From assembly GCA_905147135.1 (NCBI GenBank), contig LR990054.1, positions 12,065,001 to 12,129,000 on the forward strand: a DNA stretch of 64,000 bases, written 5' to 3'. This stretch comes from Blastobasis lacticolella. Taxonomy: Eukaryota; Arthropoda; Insecta; Lepidoptera; Blastobasidae. Position numbers and translations under genes: made by a program. Shown in pieces: positions 49,805 through 61,689 of the stretch. Within the stretch, counting starts at the first letter, position 1. Each line of letters begins with the position of its first letter. The notes below the pieces were generated by a model that was not told where the DNA came from, ran no database searches, and worked only from the letters and a program-made list of their open reading frames with translations.

Positions 49805-50035
49805 TTGGAAGCGGCACTGGTCTAATGGAACCGTGCTTGCGACCGACAACCGATATCTGATAACGATTGAGACCGATAACCAAGGTTAAGTAACGTTCGC
49901 AGAGTCCGGGAACTGGATGGGTGACCGTTTTATAATTTGAGGCTAATCGAACTTCAGAAGCGCAACGAGCCCGTTACTCGTTAGGTGTACCTACTAAATG
50001 TCGTTGGCGAAGCGAGGTTGCTCAATACGACAGTA
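49805..50035 (+). repeat. 5S rRNA-like SINE (SINE3-type)
   Basis: The core at 49868-49927, gagaccgataaccaaggtta then agtaacgttcgcagagtccg and ggaactggatgggtgaccg, follows the order of the 5S rRNA internal promoter (A box, IE, C box). The downstream body is shared with 2150-2285. Not an intact 5S gene. Confidence 0.6.
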
Positions 50036-50049
50036 TATTCATATAATTA

Positions 50050-50760
50050 ACTAGCAGCCGCCCCGGCTTCGCTTTCAAGCGAAAATTATTCGATTCCGCA
50101 CACGACCGCTGCGTAGGGAGCCGACCGCGCGAGTGAGCCGCGCGGCACTTTATTTCTTGACATTGACTCCCCTCCCGTACCCCGTGCTGCCGAGCGGACT
50201 GAGCGGCGAACACGCGACTTTTTTCTAATATTCACATTTTTAAACTCGTGATATCTTTCGAATGGAATGTCTGAGTTGAATAATTCAAAAAGTTGTATAA
50301 GGGTATTGAAGCAGTCGTGAATATGAAGTAATTAATTTTGATAAGGATTAATACCAAGGCGTTTTTTAGCGGCGGCATTTCAATTAAATTTTGAAAATAA
50401 AAGAACACTTATTGTGACATAACTATAATAGTTAGCCATATACTGTCACGACATTTTTTGTAGATAATGATGTGTTCTGCAAAGTCGTGGTACATTATTT
50501 TGTTCTATCATCAATAGTTTTCGCAGCACACGCGATGTAAGGAATTTTTTGGGTATTTTTTTACACCTTGGGTTACATTATTGAAGTTTTATTAATGATC
50601 CGTAATTTTTTAGAAAATATAATACAGCCTATGTCACCCGGGGATAGTGTAGCTTCCCAACGGTGAATGAATTTTTGAAATCGGTCCAGTAGTTTCGAAG
50701 CCAATTCAATACAAACAAACAAACAAAAATCAAACCTTTCCTCTTTATAATATTAGTAAT
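50050..50760 (+). repeat. Dispersed repeat (actagcagccgccccggctt family), longest copy
   Basis: Starts aactagcagccgccccggct, and near the end ggtccagtagtttcgaagcc, acaaacaaacaaacaaa and ctttataatattagtaata, the usual end of this family. About 700 bp, no coding frame. Confidence 0.7.
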
Positions 50761-52315
50761 AATTAATAATTATAGAACAATCTTCAAAAATGCATAGAAG
50801 TTAAAACTCAAAAATGGCTTAAACTATTTAATTTTTTTTTGTTAGGAAACAGGTAGGGTACGCGTAACCCTACGGGCACTAGTACCGGGCAGCTATTATG
50901 GTAACTACATTATACCTCTTTGTGTCTCAGAAGATAGGTAAGTATGTACTATTTACAGCAGACCACGCTCAAGTAGCAAAAACTTGCAGACATGCTCTTC
51001 TTATTTGAAGAAATAGGATGCGAAAGGCAATCGCTTGCGACGAGGGGATGGCAATGACCGGGTGAAGAGGAGAAGCATAGGTAAGAAAGTGGACCCTTGC
51101 ATAAGCCGGGATTGACTGGGAGGAAAATTAGAATTCAACATCTCAAATAATTGACTTTTTAAACGGATGTAACTTGTTTTATTATTTACAAACAGTCAGA
51201 CGGCCATATTAAAGATAGACAAAGATGGGTTCATTTTGCTACATTGTTATTGAGCGAAATACATAATAATTTTTGCATGTGGTGTTTGGCAGAGTGTAGT
51301 GTAGCACAAAAGCCCATCTCATCATCATCGTCATCGGTTAACCAATCGGTAACCCCATAAATTTACGGATATTGTATATATATATTATGTATTGATAGAC
51401 TATGACCCTATAGTATCCTAGACATCAGCTATTACCAAAATGTATGTACATGCAGCAGTATTTTCTGTTAAGTATTTTCAATACCGTGATCGCCAACCCG
51501 CCTGCTAAGCCTGTAGATTATAATAATACCCTCCACTAATGTCGGAGAATGTTATGTGGAAGAGTATGGACCGTTATCAAGTTGTTGGTAATGAGGATTG
51601 TTAGTTTTTTCATTATTAATGTTACTAAGAGTAGGGTTGCTAAATGCCAATTCTTGATTTTAGTTACCAGCGTAAACAATACGGATTTTAGATTATTTAT
51701 GTGAGACAATTAAAATTGCAGTATTTTATGTACATCAAATATTGTATTTTATTTTCACAATTACGGGTTTCTGTATTGTTATAGTCTGAAAGACGAGGTA
51801 ACCCGTAAAATTCAGGGCGTCTGGTAATTCCTGAGTAGGAGCAGCATTCTATTTTCCGAAACATTAATACTTAAACCAAAAATCATATTCATAAATACCA
51901 AGTCACAAAAATGAAATTGTTGCATTGCTTTCAGTTTGTAATTTGGTATCATAGCTAATGCAAATCAATGGTTCATACATAATTCAACAAACTCACGATC
52001 CAAATGGAATAAAAAGGCAATTAATGGCCATTATTCAACCACGAAATTATAACATGGCTTTATTGCTCGTAATTTGATCTCCATTCAAGTTAAGCTGTAT
52101 GTGTAAAGAATAATAATGGCTGAACATTTAGTTCATTGGGTCAACCGTGCCTGCTGGATCTTGCATGTTACGTTTCATATTAATGTGTAGTTAAAATCCG
52201 ATGGTAACATTAAGCCTTTATAATTACAAATGTAAAGTTTTAGAACGGTTCTGCAATTGTTACAAGCTACATTTTATACCATACTTAATAGATATATATA
52301 TACATAGTGGTATGG
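50761..52315. other. Intergenic, nothing recognised
   Basis: AT-rich. A short piece near 51488-51540 (gatcgccaacccgcctgct) resembles the cagcccataacagtcc family in the opposite orientation. Confidence 0.45.
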
Positions 52316-52425
52316 TACCAGCTGGATGCTGAAGGCATAAGACCGGCCTTAGTCGAGATCTCCGGGGGAGGCCTATGCGCAGCAGTAGGCGTCTTCCGGC
52401 TAGTATGATGATGACGACATGCTTA
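52316..52425 (+). repeat. RTE-type retrotransposon 3' tail
   Basis: taccagctggatgctgaagg, gggggaggcctatgcgcagc, agtaggcgtcttccggct, then a GAT tail. This end is typical of lepidopteran RTE-like copies. Confidence 0.65.
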
Positions 52426-52429
52426 CTAA

Positions 52430-53600
52430 AAACAATTTTTGGCTGTAATTACAATGTTTACTTATTATTTTTTCTGTACCCTTTCATTTATACTAACCAC
52501 AACATAATATTAACCTTAATTAATCCAGTTAATAATAGAATCGTTGGCGAATAAGAAATGCCTATTTCAAATCCAAGAGGTTGTTACCTCGAAGAACAGG
52601 GTTGTAGACGAAGCATAATTTTCGTTCAGTGGATCCCAAACGACCGTATTCAGAAAATAATTACCAAAAATACCTAAATGAATGTCGTTAGCTTGCTTGT
52701 TCACTTCGAGCATGTTATACAAATATGAAACCTGGTAAAGTACCTCCACAATTACAGGTATATGTTCGTAAACGCAAAACAAGGAACTCCAATTTGAATA
52801 AGTAAAGGGGTTTATACTTGAGTCACGCAACATTCCTTAGTTGCCTTGATACAGTAAAAAATGAAAGCCACGCCTAAAGATTACATAAATAAAACAATCA
52901 ATCAAAGCTCGTGCCGCCGTACTATAAACCGTTCTAGGTGGTTCTATAATTGTAACCTCTTAAGAAAATACTCAAATAAAATTGTTTTTGTTTTAATCGG
53001 GGCACGTACGCGGTTTTAGGCTTCACGTGACGCCTATAGTTTGTAGACTATGGGGCACCGAAATGATTGAATTGCGAAATTTATTATATTGTGGTGAGTC
53101 GAGTCAACAACAGTAGATAATAAATAATTGGCCACTTGGCTGTTAATGCAATACAAATAAGTAATTTATGTATTTCCATACTTCTTATATTCTACTTTCA
53201 TGTTTTTTGTGTCACTTACAACCTTCACGTTATCTTTTAATTATTAATCCCATATAGTATTGGGGTCGACGACCTTCTTTCCTCAAATAACGAAGTTCAA
53301 ATAAATTCATGACAAAACACCCCATGGAGACATTTGGAACTTCCATCAATCTCAGGTTGATTGTCAGAATCGATTCTTGACTTCGTGGAACTCCCCAGCC
53401 GCAATTTCGTGGGACTTTCCAAGCGTACAGCCTGCCGAATTCCAAAGTCATTCCGCAAATTGTTGTTACCTCCAATTTCATATGAATCGATAATTTTAGT
53501 GGACAATAAAGTCTTTGTTGTATTGTAACCACACAATGAGACTCGCTTGAATTTCAATCCTGAATGAATCTAGTAGGTAGTATATAGGATTCAAAAGAGG
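52430..53600. other. Intergenic, nothing recognised
   Basis: Minus-strand frames at 52567-52833 and 53230-53557 have no known motif and no flanking splice signals that I could connect. Confidence 0.4.
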
Positions 53601-53603
53601 AGG

Positions 53604-53914
53604 AGCGTCGGTGGTAAAGTGGTTTAGGTATCCGACTCGTAAGCGAGAGGGTCATGTACCAATGACTATTTTCTGAGTTTGTACATTAGTTAAATGCTAA
53701 CCGATGTTCTTACGGTGAGGAAAAACATCGTAATGAAACCTGGACATTCAGGCGACTGAATGTGTAACCATGATTCAATCTGGTCAGGTTCCCCTGATAG
53801 CAGGGTCACAGTAATTATCTGATCTGCCAAATCCTGGATCATCGTCAAGACTCAAGGCGGACCCCGGGACCTCGTGCGCAAGAGCACAACCGAGACATTA
53901 ACGCCAAGATGATT
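53604..53914 (+). repeat. tRNA-derived SINE, near full length
   Basis: Head gagcgtcggtggtaaagtgg ... tatccgactcgtaagcgaga, link tgtaccaatgac, body tgattcaatctggtcaggtt, tail cgagacattaacgccaag. Box B is partly lost. Confidence 0.8.
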
Positions 53915-54211
53915 ATTTTTTACTATAGAATTCACCAATGAAGGAAACATATGTACCTACTCGCATTGGCAGGTAGTCCGTAACCCAAACCGAAATCATA
54001 TTTTAAAACATTAATCAGATATGAACATGATAACGGAAGAAGAAAATCATCTGCCGATACGTAGGTACAAAGATATAACTTTCATGTTTGCCGGTTACGA
54101 AAACTTATAACATCTCATTAAACATGATTCGTGTTTTAAACCTAAAGAAATGTTTTTGTAAAGGATTTCAGCCAAAACGAAATATCCGATTTAATGCAAC
54201 CACCACTATAG

Positions 54212-54462
54212 AGAACTAGTGAACCCGGCGTGATTTCGTTACCGTGCCCTCCTACCCTTATGTACATCTACTTTACCCCTATATTTCCCTTTTTCTTGCT
54301 TATAAACCTTCCTCTTTAAATCTACCTACCTACCTCTTCAATCACTCTATCTATTGTTGAAAACAGCATTAAAATCCGTTGCGTAGTTTCAAAGATCTAA
54401 GCGTACATAGATATAGGGACAGACGGCGGGAAGCGACTTTGTTTCATCACAGCGCAACCGTT
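54212..54462 (+). repeat. Dispersed repeat (aactagtgaacccggcg family)
   Basis: gaactagtgaacccggcgtg, ctacctacctacctcttcaa, tctattgttgaaaacagcat, cgttgcgtagtttcaaagat. Reverse complement counterpart at 57372-57688. Confidence 0.7.
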
Positions 54463-55069
54463 ACCGCATCAGGCGTCATCTATTTAATGTAAGATAAGAA
54501 AGAGCGCCTGGAATTTATTTTATTTCACTAACGACTTTTCCCAGGCAGGTCACGTCAGCGAGGGTAGACTGAGGTGAAAGTTCCCAAAGGGTTTAGTCCG
54601 GTTAATACCAGTTCGTTTCGAGTAAAGTCACTTTGTTATTTAAGAAATGTAAGTTTATTTTTATTATGGCGTGGAGTGGTACATGGTTTGATCAGAAGTC
54701 ACTCTGCAGTCATTATCATTACATAGAAAATCAACAATAAATCTGTAAACAGCCAAAATTTACTCCATGCTCCAATTTGCAATTTAACGGAAAATTTCAA
54801 AAAAAAATTATATTTCATTTAATTTTTATGCACCGCCTGCAATTTTTATAACCAGTTTTCGGGGTAGACTGGTAAATAAAGCCACAAAGCTTTAAGTCCA
54901 CCTTTGTACAGTTTTGTGCATAAAGTATTAAATAAATAAATAAAATGACAATGATCTGGATTCCTTTTTCTACGTGTGACGCTGTTTATATTTTCAGTTA
55001 AAATGATTGCTTGCAATTTGTACCTTACGCGCAAGCTACGAAAGATAATACATCAGATAATCGAAAAAA

Positions 55070-55245
55070 CTTAACCCCCGACCAAGTATACTTATACTAA
55101 ACATTTCCTAAACTACTGAACCACTTTCAATGAAACAAATCTAAGAACTACTTCTAAAAACGCTTCGAAATTGATCCGTCTGTTCGGGAGCTATGGTGCC
55201 ACAGACAAATACACAGGTAGACAGATCCACAGATCTACAGCTGCA
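55070..55245 (+). repeat. Dispersed repeat (gttcgggagctatgg family)
   Basis: taacccccgaccaagtatac, tcctaaactactgaaccac, tccgtctgttcgggagctat, gccacagacaaatacacagg. Same as 11735-11950. Confidence 0.65.
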
Positions 55246-56520
55246 CTTATACCGGCTTCATCAACAAAATAAAGGTTTAGAATCACAATTTCAGTGTACG
55301 TTAAATTCTTTGCCGTTCAACATAACAAACGAATTGTTACATTTTACACTGAGATCTTATGGATTTCGGTCATGACATTACACTCAGTCATATCGGTTAC
55401 ATATCGTCGCGCATATCGTCTGGTTCCACAAAAGCTCACAAACAGAAATTTTTATTGGTTAGCTGTAACATCAGAAATCATAACCCGAAATTTGAACGTT
55501 TGAAAACGTATTCCATGCTCAATATAGGAGATTGCTTTGAGATATTCGCAACGCGAGCTCCTTGTAGCGCGTTGCTTAGCGGTTTTGTCGAGATCAAAGT
55601 ATTGAGCCTCTCATGTTGCTAACGGTACGGTTCTTTCCTTCATATTATGAAGTCTAACTCCTGGTGTCGGAGTTTCTAGTTGCTAAGAGGTTCAACTGGC
55701 CCTGACGACTGCTATAAATAAAAAATAGTAGGATCCGACCGTATGGTGATCGGTAGACTAGTCTTGGGTATTAGAAAAAGCTAGAGTCTGGAGCGGCATT
55801 CGAATCTAGGTCGTCCGTTTATAGGGCTGATGTTCTCACCGCTCTGCCGCCACTTATATACCCTACCTATGTATATACTGTCCCTAACATGCATTACAAC
55901 TAACTATAGTCCGTAAAGTTTAATTTAGCCTTAGATTGACGGCGCCTCTTTCATATTGCTCCGAAATCTAAATGGGAAATACAGTACAATGAAAAATATT
56001 TCATTTTGGTGTCATGTAGCAAATTAAACTTGTCGGTTTATTAAAAACTCGGACAAAGCCTAAGCTGCGAATAGAATAGAAATACTCTAACTATGTGCTA
56101 TGTAGGTAGATCGTAAGGACTCTCAGGAAGATAGATATCGCACTAAAGATCGTTCCGGAGTAAGCGAGCATCGTAATCGAGTAGGCGAATAGCAACGCCG
56201 TATATTTCCCGTACATTAGCACTATCGCGGCTACCAAATGTAATATGACATTTGATATCGGGTTATTTATACGAATCGGTATCACGCCCTAACAGGAAAG
56301 CGGGCGGGCGAGTTACCGACCAATTTACAAACATGTCAATACAATTTTCACGCAAGGTCGTTTCAGAATTCGTCGGACGTAGTTGTCAATAAAACGCGGG
56401 AATCTGAATAACGCGTATGAGGCTGCACTGCATGCAAACTGTTTTGTGTTCCTAAGTAATAACGAGAGTATAAATGAAGTTACAATTATTTTTAACTGAC
56501 TTCAGAAAAGGAGGAGTTTT
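55246..56520. other. Intergenic, nothing recognised
   Basis: A minus-strand 64-codon hydrophobic frame (56091-56285) is open but has no known family signature; probably chance or repeat-derived. Confidence 0.4.
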
Positions 56521-56521
56521 T

Positions 56522-56800
56522 CACACATCACAGCCCATAACAGTCCACTGCAGAACTTAGGGTCTCTCCCACGAAAGGGGAGTTTATTGCTATTATCTCC
56601 ACTCTTAACAGGGGTGTTGGAGGGCGCAGTGTTATAAATATAACAATGGAAAATGCTGCTGCCCATTTCCCAGCCTACGGAGATTCTAGAAGTTTTTCCT
56701 CGAAAACATTAGTCGCCTTGTACGACACCCGCGAGTGTAAAGGGTTGGTGCTATTCTACTCTGCCAGACGCCACACGGTCAAAACGGAGGTTTTCAAAAC
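56522..56800 (-). repeat. cagcccataacagtcc family, copy 4
   Basis: cacagcccataacagtccac, gaaaggggagtttattgct, gctgctgcccatttcccag, cgaaaacattagtcgcc. Same block order as 18592-18905. Confidence 0.72.
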
Positions 56801-57371
56801 GTCGGAATATTTTATAATTCTAATGAAAAATTTATTAAGCTTTTCGTCATACAATAAGAGTAAGTTATATATAATTATTTGTGGAGTCTGTGCCACACAG
56901 CAATCCTCTAAAAGGTTCTACCCTCTCCCCTGACGAACATTAATGGGCTGGTACTGAGTCCAAAATTAATGATATCCAACTTACTCGTATTGTATAATAA
57001 AACGCATATTTTATTACTTGTTTGTAATGAGATGTCGGTTTAAATTATTGGGAATTTTTAGATGGAATTTGATTGTCACTACTGCGAATTACTACGTACA
57101 AGTACGAGATAATTATAATAAAGCTAACATATACGGGTACTTGTAATAGCTATCAGTAACCGCTTCTCGTGAAATTTTAGATATCCTTTGACGATGATGA
57201 TCGATAAAGCTCACCCATACATAACATATGCCAGAAACTACAAATCGCTGAAAATCACTTAAGTCTATACATAGAATAAAAAAAGTAGCTTTCCGTCGTC
57301 AGCCCCTATGTAATATAAATATATTAATATGTATGTACATAATATATGTATGCACCTAAGTACGCTTAGAT

Positions 57372-57688
57372 CTTCTAAACTACGCAACGGATTATAATGC
57401 GGTTTTCAGCAATAGATAAAGTGATTTAAGAGGATGGAAAGCAAGAAAAAAGGGTAGGTAGGTATAAAGTACGTGTAAGGTAGGCGTGGCGTAGGCGTAG
57501 CGGAAGCGTAGGCGTAGCGAAAGCGTTGCGTAGGCGTAGCGTAGGCGTAGCGAAGGCGTAGCGTAGGTGTAGGGTAGGGTAGGGTAATTATAAGGTAGAT
57601 GTATGGTAGAGTAGGGTAATGTAGGGCAGGGTAGAGGTGGGTAGGATGCCACGCGAACGAAGTCGCGCCGGGTCCACTAGTATTACAT
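57372..57688 (-). repeat. Dispersed repeat with internal GTAGGCGTAGCG minisatellite
   Basis: Reverse-oriented member of the 54212-54462 family: ctacgcaacggattataatg, gttttcagcaatagataaag at one end and gaagtcgcgccgggtccact at the other. Between them (about 57475-57570) is a 12-bp-period array of gtaggcgtagcg units, then tagggtagggtaggg. Confidence 0.75.
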
Positions 57689-57689
57689 A

Positions 57690-59790
57690 ATTCAAACTGC
57701 TGACAATTCCACCCATAAATTAGACCGGAAGATGGAAGTCGCGCCAAAAGTACAACTATGTAAATCTAGTGGAAACGCTGAAAACCTCGCAAAGCGTTAT
57801 TTAAAGAGAGACCTCTGGGATATAAGTTACCGTCGTCGCGGGTATAAAGATTCAATATTTTTTCATGAGGATGGGCGAGGCAATCTTCCGTGCGCCCCTT
57901 GGACCGTAATACAGCTTGGGAGCAGGAATCTTGCAGATGATTCAATTATGGTGTAGCAATAGTTTTTTACAACCATCTATTGCTGCTAACATATCCCTCC
58001 CCTCTTCGGGACCGTTTGATTGATAGACATTGACGGAGCCAAGTTGTTCGCTTATAGCAGCTGATATTGGTTTTCTACTCAGCCAGTTTTGTTATGATTG
58101 TATGATTGTTTGGTATTGATGTTATGGTTATGTAATCGTGAAGTTTCTTTTTATGTTTTTTCTAAAAAGCTTCTAAAAAGAAGATAAACGTTTTTGGTTT
58201 CCTTTTTTTTGATAGGTATTTACTAAATTCAATTCAAAGTCAGGGATGAAATGATATACACTGGTGGACAAAAATATCAACACTATATTTGTTGCCCGAT
58301 TTTTAGAAAAGTAACTCAATCTAGGTAGCAAATAAAAATAAATGGAAAATATGGTTATCAATTGAAAGGATCAAATGTCCCCGTTTCAGAATACGACTTT
58401 TTGATAAAAAAATGCGATACACGCTAATAAGAGTAATTTTTTTAAAAGTTACACAACAACAAACCTTGAGTTGATTTTATAGTCGAGCACTATGCCTATG
58501 TATATCAATTTCAATTTCAAATATGTTTATACAATTTAGGTTTGCACAAACACTTTTGAACGCCATACCTACATAGGTAACATTGAATAAAAAACGCACT
58601 TCCTTGGTCGTGCCGGGACTGACCGACCAGTGGGCAAGACCACAGTAAAAAGAACTATCGAACCGTGATAAATCTGTTGAAAGTGCTTCATTGGGAATAC
58701 TAATTGTCACCTAAAATACCCAAGCACCGAGTAGATATTCGTAAGAGGATTATCGTCTCCGTCCATGTTTACATTGTTTACTCGTCTGTTCATGTTTACT
58801 TTGTGGAGATACTATTGTTTTAGTATTGTTTGCCGATTATCGGTATTAATGTTTTTGTTACAAGATTACGGGAGAGAATTAATTCTTGTTACTTCCGTTT
58901 CATCGAACTTTCCCTATTATGTTACTTGGATTTGTTTGTTGAATATTATGAAGGGAACACATGAATGTTGACGGCTGTTATTTCGAGCTATTAAACCTAG
59001 TAAGGGCAAATCGATGTGGGGTGAGCAGCTTAATTTATCAAACTTATGAAAGTGGCTACTAAGTTATTCACTTATTATTATTACTACACGATTGAATGTC
59101 ATAGTAAATAAAATAAAAAAATTAGGTACCTAAGTGACAAAAACTTGGTGACGGGTGGCGCTCTTTTCGCCATGACGTTTCAATATGAAGTACCGAAGTT
59201 TTTCCACAGTTCCAGTTTCGGCCACCGAGTCAGATATTTTTGTTTAGATATTGGGAACATGGTCCTCCTTAATGCCTGAATTGACGTTAGACGATATTAA
59301 TATCACAACCCTAGTTGACACTTGAAATTACTGTGATGGCCGAAATAAAGTGCAGTTATTGATAAAAATATTGATACGTTTTATCTTTTACTCACTCATG
59401 AACAGCTCTTAAATAGTACGTGACTAATGATGTCTATGATGTAGGTACAAAGCTTAATTATGACAAAGTAACAAAGTGAGTCATGGTTTGGTTTTCGGGG
59501 CCGTAGGTAGCCTATATACCTATATTAAAAGCCGTAAGCGGGCGGACTGCGAATTATTCACCCACCGCTTTCGGCTCGCAAGCTTGTTAAGACTAGTAGT
59601 TGACTTTTGTTCAGAGTAGTATCCTAGTTAAACTAGAGATATATTTACGAGATAGGGAGTTAGTAGAACCACAGCGATTCTACTTTAGCACTGAGCCATA
59701 TATATTGCTGAACTTCGTGTCTCTTGCATCTATCCTTTACGACCTTAACAAGGTCAAGTAACTCGGCAACCCAGAAGCTTCGCTAATATC
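57690..59790. other. Intergenic, nothing recognised
   Basis: Two kilobases without a supportable gene. Plus-strand frame 57732-57956 follows the repeat directly and has no motif. Confidence 0.4.
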
Positions 59791-59795
59791 AGCTA

Positions 59796-60092
59796 TACGC
59801 TATACACTTAAATGTTTGTGATCATAGCGTTTTGTGCGGTTTCTTGTTAGGCACACGCAAAATATGTGCCAAACCTATATGTAATCGAGCGGCATCATTC
59901 ACTGACAGTCACAATGACAGTTAGACGATCAGCGGCGCTAGCGTCGCGGAGTTTTTTATTTATTTATGGCCTGTGGTGGTAGTGCCACGGCGCCGGAGCA
60001 TTTTATTCTTAATTATGTAAAATATTTAAGATTCCGACATTCATGAGTGTTTGTAAAAGCCTAAACTGAATAAACGTGTTTTGATTTGATTT
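59796..60092 (+). repeat. 300-bp repeat, copy A
   Basis: tacgctatacacttaaatgt ... ttaggcacacgcaaaatatg ... cggcgctagcgtcgcgg ... ggcctgtggtggtagtgcc ... ctgaataaacgtg and a (gattt)n tail. AATAAA plus a short tandem tail suggests a retroposon. Copy B is at 60732-61023. Confidence 0.85.
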
Positions 60093-60166
60093 GGTGTTAT
60101 CTCTTGCAGTTTTGCTATTTATTTTTAATGTTTTCTAATATACTTATTCAATAAAAAATATCCAAG

Positions 60167-60476
60167 GAGCGTCGGTGGCCTAGTGGTTATGGTATCCGAC
60201 TCGTAAGCGAGACGTACCTGGTTAAAGTCCCACTGCTGCAATGTACCAATGACTCTTTTCTGAGTTATGTACAATAACGGTGAGAAAAAACATCGTGAAA
60301 AAACCGTGCCATTCAGACGACTGAATTTGAACCACGGTCCAATCTGCTCAGGTTCAACATAGTAGGGTCACGAAGATCAGACTCCACAATTACAATTACC
60401 TGATCTGCCAAATCCTGGATCATGGTCAAGGCGGACCCGGGCCTTCACGCGCGACAGCATAACCGTCGAGAAAATT
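60167..60476 (+). repeat. tRNA-derived SINE, full-length copy
   Basis: Head gagcgtcggtggcctagtgg (box A) and cctggttaaagtcccac (box B) with tatccgactcgtaagcgaga between. Link tgtaccaatgactcttttc, body tccaatctgctcaggttc, gatctgccaaatcctggatc, end acgcgcgacagcataacc. The best head-to-tail copy in the window. Confidence 0.82.
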
Positions 60477-60731
60477 ATTAATAATGTATTTTTATATGTA
60501 TAATGATAAACACTCAAGTCTGACGACGCTCTAGTTTTAGTTTTTAATATCGTCTATGAAATATCTATTTCCGATCGCAAAATGTATTGATTCCGAGAAC
60601 GGGAGCACAAAAACCGTTGAGGATATCAATAACAATTGAATAATGGTGTTCAAAATTTTTGCAATGTTGCATGAAGCGTAATGAGGTATGCACTTACCGA
60701 AAGGTATGTCATTATTTGTTTATAACACTAA

Positions 60732-61023
60732 TACGCTATACACTTAAATGTTTGTGATCACGTTTTGTGCGGTTTCTTGCTAGGCACACGCAAAATATGT
60801 GCCTAGCCTATTTGTGAGCGAGCTGCATCATTCACTGACAGTCACAGTGACAGTTAGACGGTCAGCGGCGCTAGCGTCGCGGAGTTTTACTTTTTTTTTA
60901 TGGCCTGTGGTGGTAGTGCCGCGGCGCCGGAGCATTTTATTTTTAATTATGTAAAATATTTAAGATTCCGACATTCATGAGTGTTTGTAAAAAGCCCAAA
61001 CTGAATAAACGTGATTTGATTTG
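60732..61023 (+). repeat. 300-bp repeat, copy B
   Basis: Same sequence as 59796-60092 with scattered substitutions and small indels (for example gtgacggtc versus gtgacgatc-type changes), same strand, ending aataaacgtgatttgatttg. Confidence 0.85.
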
Positions 61024-61516
61024 AAAAACTAAACAGAGATTTAAAGTTACGATGACAGCTGAAGCATCGCGTCGATACAATGCTACTAACCTAACCGCTT
61101 AAGCGCGATGGGTCCATATCGAATTTCATAAGCGCCCACATCAAAGGGCTAGTCGAACTTAGTTCAGAATAATTGCTTGGCTTAATGACTTTGGCATCAT
61201 CACGGCATCGCTTTGTGAGGTTTCCTGTTTAAACTTTAACAGAAGCTAGTGTAGGTTGGTAATCCCAGTGTATATATCTATGAGTTCTGGCCCTCGGCTA
61301 ACGTGAATAATACAATAGGCCGGCAGCGCGTCGGGGTATTATCGCTGGCTTTATTTTGCAGCCTCTTTGGTACTGAGCTACGCAAGTACTAATTACAGTC
61401 ATAATGAAGCAAATGAAGTAATAGCTCCCAATTTTGTATTCTGTGTAATGGGTGCCTTAATGTAAATGGTTGTTTTAGGACTCTAGTTAATTTTTGTTTG
61501 TAGGCAATTCTCTGAA
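61024..61516. other. Intergenic, nothing recognised
   Basis: No coding or repeat signal that I can support between copy B and the foldback element. Confidence 0.4.
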
Positions 61517-61521
61517 AGAGC

Positions 61522-61679
61522 GCGCGCGAGTTCATGTCGCGACCGCCTAACTCGAATGGATTATACATCCATCTCATTCGCTCAAACCGCAACCGAGTAA
61601 GATGGCGATGTATCGAGCCTTCATAATTGCTACTCGAATTATTTAAGCGGTCGTGTCTGATGGACATGAACTCGCGCGC
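61522..61679. mobile_element. Foldback element with GC-rich 17-bp terminal repeats
   Basis: 61522-61538 (gcgcgcgagttcatgtc) and 61663-61679 are perfect inverted repeats. A second pair, cgaccgc (61540-61546) and gcggtcg (61647-61653), lies inside. 158 bp, non-coding, MITE-like. Confidence 0.7.
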
Positions 61680-61689
61680 ACGCAGTACA

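Noticed and set aside
49868..49927. Functional 5S rRNA gene
   Set aside because: Only part of the 5S order is kept, with insertions and no 120-bp closing helix; it fits a SINE better.
56091..56285. Hydrophobic 64-codon minus-strand frame, possible membrane-protein exon
   Set aside because: No recognisable family, no phase-compatible neighbours and no other exon in the area.
58254..58320. tacactggtggacaaaaatatcaacac as a Tc1/mariner-type terminal repeat
   Set aside because: No matching inverted partner or transposase remnant was found nearby.
60167..60250. Functional tRNA gene
   Set aside because: The tRNA-like head lacks a closed acceptor stem and is joined to a SINE body shared by seven other copies.
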